Assembly: GCA_039720395.1 (NCBI GenBank)
Contig: CM077828.1
Coordinates: 29,074,069-29,138,068 of the forward strand
Reading direction: 5' to 3'
DNA length: 64,000 nucleotides
Origin: Liquidambar formosana
Lineage: Eukaryota; Streptophyta; Magnoliopsida; Saxifragales; Altingiaceae
Shown: in pieces, positions 35,321 through 48,523 of the stretch
How the letters are laid out: each line of letters starts with the position of its first letter
Position numbering within the stretch: the first letter of the stretch is position 1
Program-made: the position numbers and the translations under genes
The notes under the pieces: model-generated
Told to the model about the DNA's origin: nothing
Databases searched by the model: none
The model's input: only the letters and a program-made list of their open reading frames with translations

Positions 35321-37711
35321 GTATGACCCAGAAAGCCTAAATGAAGAATTTTCCTTGATTAGTCCTGGTCCTTACCTTTTTTTGTTTGTTTCATTTTTTC
35401 TTTCTTTTTTTAGGTAAAGCATGGTCCTTCTCCTAATTAAGCAGATATCGCGGTCCGTCTTAGCCGCCTTAACCCACGCATGGTAGGGCCTAGTAGAAGT
35501 TAAGGAATCTAGCTTAGCAGAATCAACATCCGCCCTAAGATTAGGGCAATTGAGCAGTACTATATTTATTGTAAACCTTCAAACAGGGGTAGACCTTGAA
35601 TACCCACGTTCAATTAAAATAGAAAATGCATTTTTGTACTTTCTGTAAAATTTATGGTCTCCCTTCCTATCCTTAAGTGATGCATTCTTGGTCATGGCAC
35701 TGTCATTGTTGATATGGTTTGAAAGTTTGAAATCGATAAGGCTTGTCAATATGCATTGGGTCCAAGCATTGGCCATGTGCATGTGACCAAGCTAATACCC
35801 TATGGACAGTGGCTTTCATCATCTATTGGCCCTAAGTCGAAGTCCCCTATTTGGTCCATTCCCACTAATTGTCTGCCACATGGTTGGGTCCCTAAACATT
35901 AATGTCACTAACAGGATACAAGGATACAAATTTAGGCCTGGGGAGCTATCCTTATAACCAACCTATTGCCATACTTGAGAATGATACTAGACAATCAATT
36001 TCAAGTATGGATAAAAAAACCATACCATAAATTCAAGCCCCAAATGTCATATCCTCCATGTTCAAATTTCTCAATCACATTAATTTGGAGCATTATTTTT
36101 CGTACAGGTCCACATCTCATTCTTTTAGACTCATGTGGATGTTCAAACTACCTCATATGAATTCTGAGTTTGATTATTGGTAAACTAGTTAGAACTATTA
36201 ACATAAGATTTCATAATTCTTATAGGGTTGGGATTTCATAATTGCTCGAAAGATTTCCTCATCACAAAAAAATTAAAAACTACCTCGATATATGAGGATT
36301 GCCTCATTGTACATTATCTCTCATGTGCACAAGGAAAGTTAGATGGAGAGAGGAGGGTTAGGAGGAAGGGTTGTTTGGTTTCTTAGAGGTGTTCTTGGAA
36401 AGAAGAAATGGGTGATGAATGTGGGAGCAACTTTGTCAAAGATGTTGTTGTAACCAACTCCGGTCCACAGAGGACAGCTCCATCAAAAGAAGCTCAAATG
36501 CATGTGCCCTCTCTTTTTTCCCATCAAAGCCTAATCTATGACCCTAACTCCCTAAAGTTAAGTTGAATACCCATGTGGCTCCCACCTGACCGGATTTCGC
36601 GGCCTGGAGTCCCTTTGGTAATTTTGGTCAACTTGTAAGGGAATTACAGATTGGTGGGGTTAGGGTAAATAATTACAGTTAGTAGTCATTTACTAAGAAG
36701 TTAGTAACGATATACATTGAACTGTAATTATTTTTCCATAGTTGGAGCAATCTAAAATTGTTGTGGGTTTGCTGAAAATATAACTAAATCTAGTCTTCGC
36801 CTCCTGCCAAAAGGGAAGAGGTGCATTGGCTTCATCGTAAATTACAAAAGAATTGAACAATGTACAGTCCTCCAGTGGTCCATGTTGTATATGAGGGTAG
36901 GATGGTATGGAAACTGGACTGTTTGGCTTCATCGATATATTGGTATCGGATTCCTTCCTATAATTATTTTATTAATATAGAAAAAGGAAAAAAATAATTT
37001 TTTTTTTTTAACTAACTTAAGTAACAGTTATGGACTTATGGTGGTTGGTGGTAGTTGAGCCTTCCTAATCACTAGAATTATTATGAGTGGCAAGTGTGAA
37101 GCTCTTCTGCTGTCCTCACTTATATTTTCTCTTACTTTTGTCCTTTGGCCGTTGGGTGCCTTTTGTTTTTGGGATATGTGGGTTTTTCATGTTTTTTTTA
37201 ATGGGTTTAAGAATATTAAATATATTTAAATTTACTCTACTCCACCGCTAGTCAAAACAAGAAGAGAGATAATAAATAGATAACATTAATTTAGTATATC
37301 AAATATCAACACTTCTGCACTTGTTTTCTCTAACCCCACCAGGATTCTCGATATGCAGAATCACCGAATGGTTCTAAGAAAAACAGGCCGAGGTTGTAAT
37401 CTTGAGATTCGGGTCAAAAAAAAACAAAGGAGGGGGGGTGGTGGGGGGCGGCGGGGACGACAAAGAAAAAGGGTAAAAGGAAAGAAAATGGCGGGAAGTA
37501 GACAAAAAAACAGCCCAAGAAAAGTCGTTGCAAGACCCTAAGAAAAACAGGCCGAGGTTGTAAGCTGCTTGTACCCTTTTTCTTCACATTCCTTTTTTTT
37601 TTTTTTTTTTTTTTCCTTCCTTCACTTTCTACTCCATGTTTCCCATAAACCATAGTTGAAACAGCACCAAATTGACTGAATTGATGCTTGTTTAATTGGG
37701 TCTAGCTATTA
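35321..37711. other. Intergenic between the tandem duplication and pectate lyase
   Basis: Nothing gene-like recognised. A small foldback related to those at 3609 and 41674 lies near 36640-36755. G-rich (37430-37456) and T-rich (37586-37614) tracts generate spurious frames. A phrase, AAGAAAAACAGGCCGAGGTTG, is repeated at about 37376 and 37540. Confidence 0.45.
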
Positions 37712-39393
37712 TCAGCAACGAGAACCCTTCTTGCAATTAAGTGCACCAGCAGCAGCGGTAATTGAACCAACAACAGAAGATGGTTTTGCACCCAAGCTCG
37801 AAGCCCTAGCATAACTGGACGAAGCCCCTGCACCGGATGGCGTGAAATATGCACCATTTAACATCAAATCTCCTTCAGACCTCCAATTCCAGTTCTTCCA
37901 TTCACTTTCTGGGGCGTCCTCGTGTTTAGTCACCTACACAAGTGTATAAAATTGTTACATACTAAAAAAAAAAAAAAAAAAAAGGGTTAAAACTGTTGAG
38001 TAATAAATGGGGCCTCACCTCCTTGCTGAATCTGTCATCTGGGGCAAGGAATCTGTTGCCTTGGCTAAGAATGGTTGGTTCAGCACTCCCTCCAATGGCA
38101 TACATTTCCCAATGGGTGTAGTCATTGTTCACCACATGGAAATTTCCATGTCTACATCTGCCATTAGAAGTGGAACAACAGTTTCAGTAGTTAGAAAAGA
38201 AAAAAAAAAAAAAACAGAGACCCCACCAAGATAAGATACCAAAAAAAGGGGGGATACTATATCATACACCATCTGATCTATGAACCTCAATACCCATTTT
38301 GATTTGAATGGTGTATGATTGACTACCCTCCAGATTAATTAATGGTGTGTGGCCCATTATAGCTAGTGACCATGCTAGATTCTATTTTTTTCCCTCTTTT
38401 TTATTTGTTTTACCTTGGCATTCTCTGGACAAGCCCTTCTCCAAAGTGATTGAAGGCAATAGTGACCTGCATACTTTTGTCTTGAGTATAGGCATCACTG
38501 TGGCCCAACAGCATGACTTTATCATGGTGGGTCATGAAATTGTTTGAGATGGTAATGGCCGAGGACCCATGAATGGCATCAATGAGCCCATCGTGACAGT
38601 TTGACAATGAGCAATGATCCACCCATACATGACTACCACCAAAGATGGACACACCATCACCGTCCGATATCGTCCTCCACCCATAGTGATCTGGGGAGTC
38701 CCTCACATTAGCATTCCCTCCTTGCTTGCAGTCATGTATGTTAAGTCCATGAATAATAATGTTAGTCACAAATTGTATGGTAATGCATGGACCACCGGCA
38801 ATGTGCACACTAGCACCCCTACCGTCGATGGTCTTAAACGAGTTCATGATCAATTCTTCCTTCAATTTAATCACCATATCGCGTGCGAAAATGATCCACA
38901 ATGGTTCTTTTTGGATCACAGCATGTCGGAGAGTCCCCGGCTTAGGGTTAACGGCGTCATCGTCGCTAGAATCCGTGACCACATAAATCTTACCGTCCCT
39001 TCCACCGATGGCATTCTTCCCAAACCCAATGGCGCAATCAGCTAGCCGTTGGCGGTTGTTCTCCCAATTAGAATCGCAACGCCAGCAGTCGTCGATGGGA
39101 TTGCCAGTCCCACATGAGAGATAGCCCAAATTCCTCCTAGAAGCATTTATTTTCCTGCCCAAAAAAGAAAAATGTGATACATTTTTCACATTAGTACATG
39201 AATATTAGATAAACTCTTTATAACTAGGTACCATATGTACCACACTGACTAAATTAAGAAAATGTGGAGCCTCCCACCTTTGTACTTCTTGTATAACTGC
39301 ATGAGGGTCTTGAATTGATGAGGAGGAAATGAGGGTTGGAGCCAGGAGGGAGAAGAGGAAGAGGAGAGAGAGAGAGAGAGTAGTACTTGCCAT
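37712..39393 (-). CDS. Secreted pectate lyase (PL family 1)
   Basis: Four exons, 39393-39278, 39154-38414, 38157-38019 and 37933-37712, join in frame to 405 residues, the usual length of plant pectate lyase-like proteins. A signal peptide (about 1-26) is followed by the plant family hallmarks [20 protein letters not shown] (41-60) and CWRCD (62-66). The parallel beta-helix core carries [20 protein letters not shown] (203-222), where family Ca2+-binding acidic residues lie, and VQRMPR (281-286) containing the catalytic arginine region. The enzyme should cleave de-esterified homogalacturonan in the cell wall by Ca2+-dependent beta-elimination. Exon 3 supplies [16 protein letters not shown] and exon 4 the C-terminus. 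The ATG at 39393 is chosen because it begins the signal peptide; an in-frame upstream ATG at 39498 lies in the leader/TATA region. No lesions seen. Tissue role is unknown. Confidence 0.95.
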
Positions 39394-39474
39394 TTCCACT
39401 TCTTCTGTGAGGGAAAGGGAGGAGAAGAGGAATGAGAGAGAGAATGTGTGAGAGATTTTGAAAGAAGAGGGGAG

Positions 39475-39484
39475 TATATATAAA
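39475..39484 (-). promoter_or_regulatory. Probable TATA box of the pectate lyase gene
   Basis: A TTTATATATA stretch (minus strand) lies about 85 bp upstream of the start codon. The leader between them is rich in CT repeats, common in plant 5'UTRs. Confidence 0.55.
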
Positions 39485-41673
39485 GAAATAAAAGCCATAG
39501 AGAATTTCTATCAAAGAAAAAATGAAAAAAAAAGGCCATGGTGAATGGTTTAATTGAAACAAAACATGTGGGTCCCATTAATAGCGGCTTCGTGATTTCA
39601 GGATTAAAAGTTCCTTCCCTCTTGGCAGTTTTGGTAGTTAAGCAACCTGCATAAAGAGAAAAACAGTCTGGACTCAAGACAAACACATATCTTGCTTCTT
39701 TTTTTTTTTTTTTTTATCTATAGTGATCCAAAGAGGTACTTATTACTACAGTCCAAGGGCGTGGGGTTCAATATTGCAAGTCCACGGACAAAAGGCACTC
39801 CCCCTCCCAACAGAGTATACATGAAAATGTGTAAAACGAAAATATTGTTGATTTTAGACTCCCTAAGCTTCCAGCCTCCCAATGAAGAAATGGGTGTTGC
39901 ATGTGTGCTAAGTCCATATTTAAAAGGCAAAATGTTTACATTGCAATGATAATGAACATGCAGACACGTGTTCAAAATATTGTTCGTTTAAAGAAATTTA
40001 TGTCTTTGTAATGTTGGTCGTTATATCTCTACAACACAAAAATCTCATTAATGATTATGAGGTTATGACTTTTTTTTTTAAAATAAGGAAGCTCTTTGAA
40101 AAAATTGAGGAAAGAAGAAAAAATGATTTGGAGAGAACCTAAAAATAAAAAATAAAAAATGCTAGATTTGATGATATTTTACAAGCAGGTCCATGTATAA
40201 TGTTTTCCACGATTTTGAGTTGGTGGTTTTAGAATATATCAACAATCAAGAATCAACACGTGCAACACGTGCGTTCTTTTCTTATATATGAAGTTTATAT
40301 GTCAGACACGTGTTTCTGAGCATTCATTATTAAATGTCATGCTAACTGAACTCATTTACAAAATTGTAACATAACAATAGTCAGTTCAATTCCCAAATGT
40401 AAGGAAAAAGTGATGATCTACGTCAGTCAATTTACAAAATTGGGATGCGTAGTATTTCTCATCATTTGTAGACACGCATGTTAAGTACGGAGTATTTTAT
40501 TATGTACCACGAAAAATGTTATAACAAGAAATTAATAAATAAATAAAGCACACCAATATTTTAGGATTTTGCCTTTAGAGGTTGAAAACACTCATTTTGT
40601 CTTTAGTTTCTCTTCTCTTGTCCACCACGCGTGGGTTCTAATACATTTAGTTAGCCGTTGGAGTAGATATTCTTATTTAATACTATGGAGTATTCGTTTG
40701 TGCTACTCCTGTAAGTGCTTCAGCTTTTGCTTCGTTGCAACTGACATTGAGAAGGACAAACACTCTTAGCAAAGAAAAAAGAAAAAAGAAAAAAGAAAAA
40801 AGGACAGACACTTGCAAACTCAGAGTGGATTGAAAAGCAAAAGATATGTTCATAGATTTTATGGGACCCCTAGCATTTGCTTTGCTTAGAATATGGTGTG
40901 TGATATGTAAAGAATGAAAAATGAAATTCAAGCTCCAAGCGCAGACCAAGAACATAAATGGCACGAGGGATGCAGAGGTGTGCAAATCAAGTTCCATGTT
41001 GGTTGCCTAGAGACTTACTGTTAAAAGTTTGTTGTTTAGCATGAAAACGAGTTTCAAACCCTAATCTCTAATACCACACCATTGATATCGGTATTCGAAA
41101 ACAACATAATAAAGAGAAAAACTTGTATTTATATCTCGATGAAACCCACATCCTCTGTATAATTGTATCATAAACTAATAAAAATAAAACAAAACAGTCC
41201 TGGCTTGTAAGACAGTTGACCTTTGAATTAGATAAGAGGCAAAATTTCTAATAAATCCAACCAATCAAATATTTATCATAATGATGTAGCCGTCATTTGT
41301 AATGACCTAATTAATACTAGTAGGTAAAATCTATTAGGGTTTTAATTTTCCATAAACGAAATTAAAAATATGATATGCCGTATTTGCAATCCTCACGCGC
41401 TTCAAGGGCATGGAGGGCTTTCATTCATTAGAATTATATATTTATTCTTTTGTGGAATCAATGAAGTCATAAATTATCCACAAAATCCTCATGACAAAAG
41501 CACATGCTTTGGCCCTCAAAATCAAACCTCACTAACCTATTGTCCCCACATTTTTCCCTTTCTTTTTTTGTCTAAATTTCCCAATAATTTTCTTATTAAA
41601 ATTTTTCTAACCGCAAACTTCGCCGAAATTTCACACCACCAAACAAAAACAAAAACGAAAACAAAAAACACGG

Positions 41674-41825
41674 GAAAATTTTAGATTGATTTGACTATGG
41701 AAAAACAATTATAGTCAATAGTCATTTTTGTTTAAGTTAATAATCATTTATTAAGAAGTCAACAATAATTTGTATTAAACTGTAATTATTTTTGCGTAAC
41801 CCATCAATCTAAAATTCCTCTAACA
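41674..41825. repeat. Small foldback MITE-like repeat, copy 3 of 3
   Basis: GGGAAAATTTTAGATTG on the left pairs with CAATCTAAAATTCCTC on the right. The interior shares CATTTATTAAGAAGT-like sequence with copies near 3609 and 36640. Target duplication not verified. Confidence 0.5.
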
Positions 41826-43718
41826 AACATATAATTCACTATGCGGAGGTGGTATTGCGGCAACCTTTCAAGGTGCCAAGTGTCAACAACAACTAGCCGA
41901 CACATGGCCCGTGAGAAAGGCCGTGGTACCCGTCAATTTGCTGACTTAGGCACCCCTCCCAATATCCCTCACATGGAAACTTTATTCCCTCCAAGCAATT
42001 CTCTTGTCGATTAATCAGAGCCGTCAATTAAGGATAGATCATGATCAATTTGAGCCGTTGATGTTGAAAGGGGTGGTGTTGATCAACATTTTTCACAAAC
42101 TGAGGGACAAAAGCAAAATAAAGGTCTTTGTTAGGATGTTGAGGTAGGGATCAAAAAAGGGGCAGAGCCATGTTAGATGGCTTAATTTTTGGGTTTATGG
42201 TCCAATGAACATTGATGGACGATGGGATGAGTCATGAGTGACAACTACATGGCAACCTCCTCATCCACTCAACATGTGATACCCAATGGCCTTGCCATGT
42301 CACTCATTCTCAGCCAATGGTTTTTCTCATTTGCACATGGCAAGAGATCTTTTATCTTCGCATCAGAATCTAATTTTCTTAGAAATTATCAAATATTTTT
42401 GGGTGAAATTTTCAACATTTACTGTTCAAGTCATGGACTAATAGTCAAATTTTTAACTTTTATAGGGTATCATTTTTCTTTTTTGGGTAAGTAGAGTATC
42501 AATTTTTTTTTTTTTTTTCAATTTTTACCTACAATTTAGTCAATTTTTGAGGTGTTAAGATTAGTCAAATTTTATGTACACTTCTTTTTCGGGTAGTTGC
42601 CACCGACATTTTATTTGCGGAAGACCGGCACATAAATGTATCATACCGTCCTACCTGCCACAATTTTTGTAAATTGAAAATCCTATCTCTCCCCCTCCCC
42701 TTTTTTTTTTAATGTGTAATTCAACCACCCACCGTCGATTTTAAGTTAGAGTAGCCTAAAATGGATGGTGGGTAATTGAACTTTATGGGAATTGAAATTT
42801 ATTTTAAACTGAGGAGGACCAATCAATTCTGAATCGATGGTAGTTTTAATAGTATATACAAACACAAAAAAAATGCACAAGCATTTACGTATGAATAAGT
42901 GAAGGAAAATGCTACCTTTCTTGACGTTTTCTGACCTCTTGTTTCACATCCGAGGTCACGTCATCACATCATTTTTTAAAGAATTTACATTCAATAATTT
43001 ATCATTTAGGTGAGAATTCCATATCAGCTGTCATATCGGGTTATGATGCTTTTAAGCCAATTATGGTAATTAAACACCTCTTGTTAGCCCGAATTAAGTT
43101 CTTTAGAAACCTATCTACTGTACAGTAATAATGGAAACACATTATTACAGAGTTAACTAGCTAGTTCAGCGGTGGTATCTGATATATATGATATATATGG
43201 ACAATAATGGAACTTTTTTCTTCCATGTTAAATGAAACCTCGTTGGCTCGTGACCTTGCAGTGATTTCAAGTCATCTTTCTAATAAAAAGAAGGAGAGAG
43301 AGAGAGAGAGAGTTATGGATTTTTGGTTATGAAATATTGTTAAGAGATGTTATTATACTCTAAAATAAGCTTTCCACATTCTAACTCTCATACTTCGAGA
43401 GATGTGGGAAGCCTTTTTTTGAAGTGCTAATAGTATTATTTTTGAAAAATGATATTGGCGCTCTAAAAGTAGCCTTGTCCACTTTGAGTGAGTTATGGAT
43501 CAATGATATTTTTGAATTGCTAACGGGACTTCCTTTCTTTTGCTTTGAACTTAGAAAGATCGATAGTGGTAACACATTACACATCAACTATGAATGGATT
43601 CAATAAAAATATTTGGTGAATGAGCCCCTCTAAATTTCAGGTTTATCAATGGCTTTCTGAGTTAGTGGTGCTTCTCCCCTTGTTATGAATTTCTTATGTT
43701 ACCAAAAAAAAATTTATC

Positions 43719-43774
<56 letters not shown>

Positions 43775-45127
43775 GGGGAGACAAACAATCAAAATCCCCC
43801 AAAATATAAAGTTGGATGCATCTTAATTAAGGATTTCAGTAAATCAATTGACAGGACTTCTTCTAGACAATAATTTTCATAATTGGTTTTGGTTTAAAGT
43901 GGCAGCTGGCATTTTATGTACTCAATTTAAAAGGGTTCTGATCAGTCCTAATATAATTGTGAAGTGTCATTATCTGCATGTCTCATCCTCTTGTCACCCT
44001 CATACCTTCATATATATATATATATATATATAATCACCTCCCATGACATTTCAAGCTTTTGTGATCTTTTTATATGTGTACTAATTAGTAATATCTTTGA
44101 AAGTTCTTGTAGCACCCACAAATTTTATTATAAAAAATCAAATTTAAGCTAGTTTATTGGTTAAATTAACCTTATGGCAGAAGAAACAAATATAAGAGTA
44201 ATGAACTTGGCAGGACCACCCTAGGGAAGTGGTGATCTCTTTCAAAAACAACATAATGGGTATTATAGATTGTTTGGAATACCCTAAATCCTGAATGGAT
44301 ATTGTACAATATGGTTAATTTAAATCTCCATCAATGATTGCATGTATGATTTTATTCTTCATTAAGAATTTAAGATCACAAAATGGAATAATTATGTCAA
44401 GCCAATAAATAGAGCTGTGACTTAACTGAATACATCCATGTATCCTAACCCTTAAGGCCTTAAGTTAGTTCATCCTTAAGCCAGGTATTTATAAATAGTA
44501 GAGATCAAGTATAGTTTTGAACCTCTAATCCTTCTCCTTGGAAAATGAGAGAGATACAGCTTAGACTGTGAGGGTGGTGGTACAAATATATATAACTAAT
44601 CAAGTTTTAAACCTCTTATTAATAAGGTTTTCATAACCCTCATGAGATTTGATCTTATCTAGTGTGGGGTTTTACATGAGCCAAAAATAATAATAAATAA
44701 ATAAATTTACAGCCTAGTCAGCCCTAAGGCTGCAAGGCCTAGGGTTTAAGTACGAATATATGTAGAATTACAGCTTAAAGGCAACAGAGTCATGATGCTG
44801 TTTACTCGAGATATGAGAAGTAATAATACGTACACCATGCGTAGTTTAAATATTAGGAGAATAGGAGGATACATATGGGATGTGGCCATGCTTTTTAATG
44901 ATCGAGATAAAAGGGGAAACAACATACCACATAATCATTTACAGTCATGTGCCGTGGGTTATAATATTAATCATGTTTTCTTCTTATTTGCTAGACCTAA
45001 TCATGTAAGGACTTGGACCTAGCCTTCTACCCCTCTGCAGGTATGATCCTTGCTTTATCACTTTAATCAATTGTGTTGGAGCAGGACAACGGGTTAAAAG
45101 TCAAACTTGCACCATGATTATATGCAA

Positions 45128-45156
45128 TCCTCCTCCTCCTCCTCCTCCTCCTCCTC
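45128..45156. repeat. (TCC)n microsatellite
   Basis: About nine to ten TCC units followed by a T-rich tract. The Arg-rich minus-strand frame over it is an artefact. Confidence 0.9.
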
Positions 45157-45477
45157 TTCTGTTTTTGTTTTGTTTTTTTTTTTTTTTTTTTGAAGATGAT
45201 GAATATGATTATATATATTGACCTCGAAAAAACGGTTAAGATGATTAACTTAATAATATTGCAGGCTTGCCAATGGGACAAAACAAGTGAATTATAGAGG
45301 TGAAACAAGAACCCAACCATGTAATCCTCCCTCCACCTTGGGACAATGGCAGTGCGTCGGGTTTACGGTTTACCTTGCCTAAGCCAAAAGTTCGAGAAAA
45401 AATAAAATAACATTGAATGGGAAGAGAAATATAATTTTAAGACTTACGTGTCCCAAAATGTATTTTTTTTTAAAAAT

Positions 45478-45572
45478 GTGCTATAATTTCTTTTGAGTCA
45501 CGCTAGAACGAATTCGATCTCAGACTTCTCATACACCAACCCCACCCGAATACCACTAAACCACAAGGATCC
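45478..45572 (-). mobile_element. Possible tRNA-derived SINE fragment
   Basis: On the minus strand, a box-A-like TGGTTTAGTGGTATTCGG is followed about 35 bp later by box-B-like GAGATCGAATTCG. It sits directly beside the MULE MITE at 45594. Ends and target duplication were not established. Confidence 0.4.
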
Positions 45573-45593
45573 ATGAATTTGTGATATAATTTG

Positions 45594-45992
45594 GGGAACG
45601 GCTATTGCAACCCCCTATTTTTATCACCCCACCCCTCATCTTTTAGGTTTTTAAGGTTTTATGCAAAATATAAAAGGTTTTTATGAAAATCGACCATTAT
45701 GTCTACTAGAAAACATCATTTTGAATGACTTTGTAGAAGAAAGTTTTTCCTAAATCTATCGTTTAAATATACTTTTTAGTAATTTATAGCCTTTATTTTA
45801 TTTTTTGCCAAAAAGTCTACCTAAACGATAGATTTTGGAAAAATTTTCTTATGTAAAGTTGTTCAAAATGATATTTTCTAGTGGATCAATTGACCGGTTT
45901 TTGTAAAAACTTTTTATATTTTTCATGAAATCTTAAAAACCAAAAAAAAGGGGGTGGGGTGATGAAAATGGGGATTTGCAATAGCCGTTCCC
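45594..45992. mobile_element. MULE-type MITE, GGGAACGGC family, copy 3
   Basis: The termini GGGAACGGCTATTGCAACCC and GCAATAGCCGTTCCC are well preserved. A perfect 9-bp duplication, TATAATTTG, flanks it (45585-45593 and 45993-46001). At 399 bp, non-coding, with an internal ATCTATCGTTTAAATA / CTACCTAAACGATAGAT foldback, it is the best-kept family member here. Confidence 0.9.
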
Positions 45993-46998
45993 TATAATTT
46001 GTGCAACTGGGGCAGCCCAACTACATCATAGTACATGAGAGTCCAGAGCCCGAGAGGAGGACCAGTTAGAAACGAGCCCAAATAGAAGGCCTGGTGTGCA
46101 CTCTCATGCTAAGTATCAATTGGGCCTAGGGAAGAACACATTAGCTAGAAAGGGCCAACCCTAGCTTAATGTGATGTGTTTGCTCAAACCTAATGGTCTA
46201 TACATTACAGCATGAAAAGAGTTGGAAAATCTTGTGTAATGCTGGCTTAGGGCTCCATGTTTTTCAGATTTGGGAATTAACTATTGGCAGTTTACGTTCG
46301 AGTAGATTTGGATTAGGGACTTTTACCGGGGCAGATTCGTTATAAGCCAGAGAGATTATAGAAGATGGAGAATACACAATTTGGGGCGGAATGAGGTGAG
46401 CTCAGGCCAGCCTAGCCCAATTCACACTCACTCAATTCAATTCTTGACCCTCCTATAAGGTGCCAATGTGCAGTCATATAGTTGGGCCACACTCACAACT
46501 AGGCATCAATTTCCCAATTAAGAGAGACAGAAAAGACTCGACCCCAAAAAAAAGATACGAGCGTCGAAATTGAATTGCAAATCAAATTTGAACAAAGCAA
46601 ATTTTTTTCATTTTTGGTACATTGAGAAGCGTTTGAAATCCTAACCTACCCTACTTCTACTCGTTTTCTCACCTTCCCTTGTCACTAGTCTAGTCCCGGT
46701 GACTTTTGAACAAAGCATTTGCGCATATTCATAACCTGCCAAAACTGATTCAAAACTTCAAATGACTTACCCCAATTTGGTATTTTTGAGTCGTGATAAG
46801 ATTTATCCCTCCCTTTTCCTCTATCCACACAACAGTTTTCAAGCCACCAAGAAAAAATGGTTTAAAAGTATCAAACGCAGTGTACGGATATGGAAACATC
46901 AAACAGTTGAATGTATTGACACAAAATGAAAAAAACTTGCACTGCCTTCAAATCTTTGCCAAACATATGCTTCACTTAGTTGCCAAGAGAAAATTTCA
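45993..46998. other. Intergenic, nothing recognised
   Basis: Mixed-composition sequence without a credible frame, RNA gene or repeat boundary. Confidence 0.4.
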
Positions 46999-47418
46999 TT
47001 AACAGGAAGAACATATTTTCAAATTGGGAGAGGGTAAACACATATTGACACAATGAAAGATAAAAAAACAAAAAAAAAAATTTGATTTGATTCTGAGTGG
47101 CTGAATATCCACTGCACCCTTCCATTTGTAAAGGGTCTTGAGCTCGACAACCGCATTCATCTCGGCCTCAGTGGTGAACACCAGTACAGACACCCTTTTC
47201 ATCTTCTTGACCATATTCTTCAATGAATTTGAAGCTTCCTCTCTGTTTAATGTAGCAGTTTTAGCAGCCAGGAGAGCATCTTTCTCCACATCCTTCCGCT
47301 CCGCTAACACCTTCGCCGCCTTGATGTAGCGACGGAGAAGACGCTGCGAAGACTCGCCGATCACCATCGCAGAACGCTCCAATTCACTCAAATCAAATCT
47401 CAAACGGAGGAGTAGCAC
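46999..47418 (-). CDS. Unidentified small ORF, possibly a gene fragment
   Basis: A 139-codon frame. The likely protein-like part runs from the internal ATG at 47367 (MVIGESSQRLLRRYIKAAK) to about residue 112. It is rich in Lys, Glu, Ala and Leu, with predicted long helices, perhaps a coiled coil. The last 30 residues are Phe/Cys-rich and look like run-through into non-coding DNA, so the 3' part may be missing or separated by an intron. I recognise no domain. Its smooth, charged composition differs from the noise frames nearby, so it could be a decayed or retroposed exon. Confidence that it encodes a protein is low. Confidence 0.35.
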   Translation of the reverse strand: MLLLRLRFDLSELERSAMVIGESSQRLLRRYIKAAKVLAERKDVEKDALLAAKTATLNREEASNSLKNMVKKMKRVSVLVFTTEAEMNAVVELKTLYKWKGAVDIQPLRIKSNFFFCFFIFHCVNMCLPSPNLKICSSC

Positions 47419-48514
47419 TCCCTCCGTCTCACAGAGATTAGGCTATTTTTGCAATTTTTTTTTTTTTTTTTTTTTTCAAAATGTTTATTCATTTTGAAAA
47501 ATCAATTTATAATTTTTTTGAACTTCTTATACTATTTCTTGTTATTTCAATAATTATTTTTAACACAAGATCCAATAAAAAGTAGTCCAGAGTAATTTTA
47601 GAAAAATATAATTTAATAAATGACAAGTCAATTAAATAATTATTTTTCTTAAACGACGTGTTTTGTCAAACATAACCTATCTTAATAAAACAAAGGGAGT
47701 AACTAGTAAGATAGTAAATGGACTTTTTTTCCAAATTTGGCTTCCCTGCTTCTCCTTTCTGCTCTTCTCGCTCTTTGTCTTTTCTCTCCCACTCTCTTGC
47801 TCTTTCTCTCTTCCAGATCTAAATCTCATCGGCGAGCTTAGACTCCAATGATTTGTTTTGCCACAAAAAATAACCATTGTCACCAATGATCACATCCCCA
47901 TAACTAAGACCTTTTGTCAGTTGCAACTCGTTTTCAAAACTTTTATTATCATCATTCTCAACTCATCTTTAGTTTACTATTGTTTGTGTAATCTTTGAAT
48001 TTGTTGTTTTTTGGGGTTAGGTGTTAAGTCTTATTCTCTGTTTTGCCATTGGGACCTTTGGAGATTCTCTTTGTATGCTACCTACATCTTCATTAATAAT
48101 ATAAACTTTTTTTGGATTTAAAAAAAAAAAAAATTACTACTTTTCTCATGTTTTTCTTTCAATCCTATATCCTGGTTATTTTCAATTGGGTTCATATAGT
48201 TTTTGCTACAAGGAAATATGCTGTGAACAATCCCAACTTTGCAAGAAGTTGTCGTGAACCTACATGCCTAAGTGAAGGAACACTATCATTAAGTACATCA
48301 TCAAATCCTAAACCATTACAAACCCCAACTCTCGAAGTAGTAAAATTTTATTATTTTTTGTTGTAAAATTGTACTACTTCATTGTAAAATTTATTTCATA
48401 AAGTAGTAAAATTTTACAGTTTTATGAGTACTAAATTAAACTGTGTCAAATAGTAAAATTTTACTATTTTAAATTTTTTTTTAAGATGTCAATGAATAGG
48501 TTCCAAAACTATAA
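47419..48514. other. Intergenic, nothing recognised
   Basis: A+T-rich, with a poly(T) run at 47453-47476, which would be the 5' side of the ORF at 46999-47418. Several AAATTTTACTA-like repeats occur at 48340-48470. Confidence 0.4.
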
Positions 48515-48523
48515 TTATTTTTA

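Larger units (their letters stand above)
39500..45584. other. Long intergenic region upstream of pectate lyase
   Basis: No gene recognised in about 6 kb. Contents seen: a palindrome, CACGTGCAACACGTG (about 40257-40272), a foldback (41674-41825), a short inverted repeat around CCACCCACCGTCGATTTT / AAAATGGATGGTGGGTAATTG (42725-42780), (GA)n at 43291-43311, (TA)n-(GA)n at 43722-43770, (TA)n at 44010-44031 and (TCC)n at 45128-45156. Short open frames have no recognisable domain. Confidence 0.45.

Noticed and set aside
38614..39045. 143-codon plus-strand frame
   Set aside because: Antisense shadow of pectate lyase exon 2.
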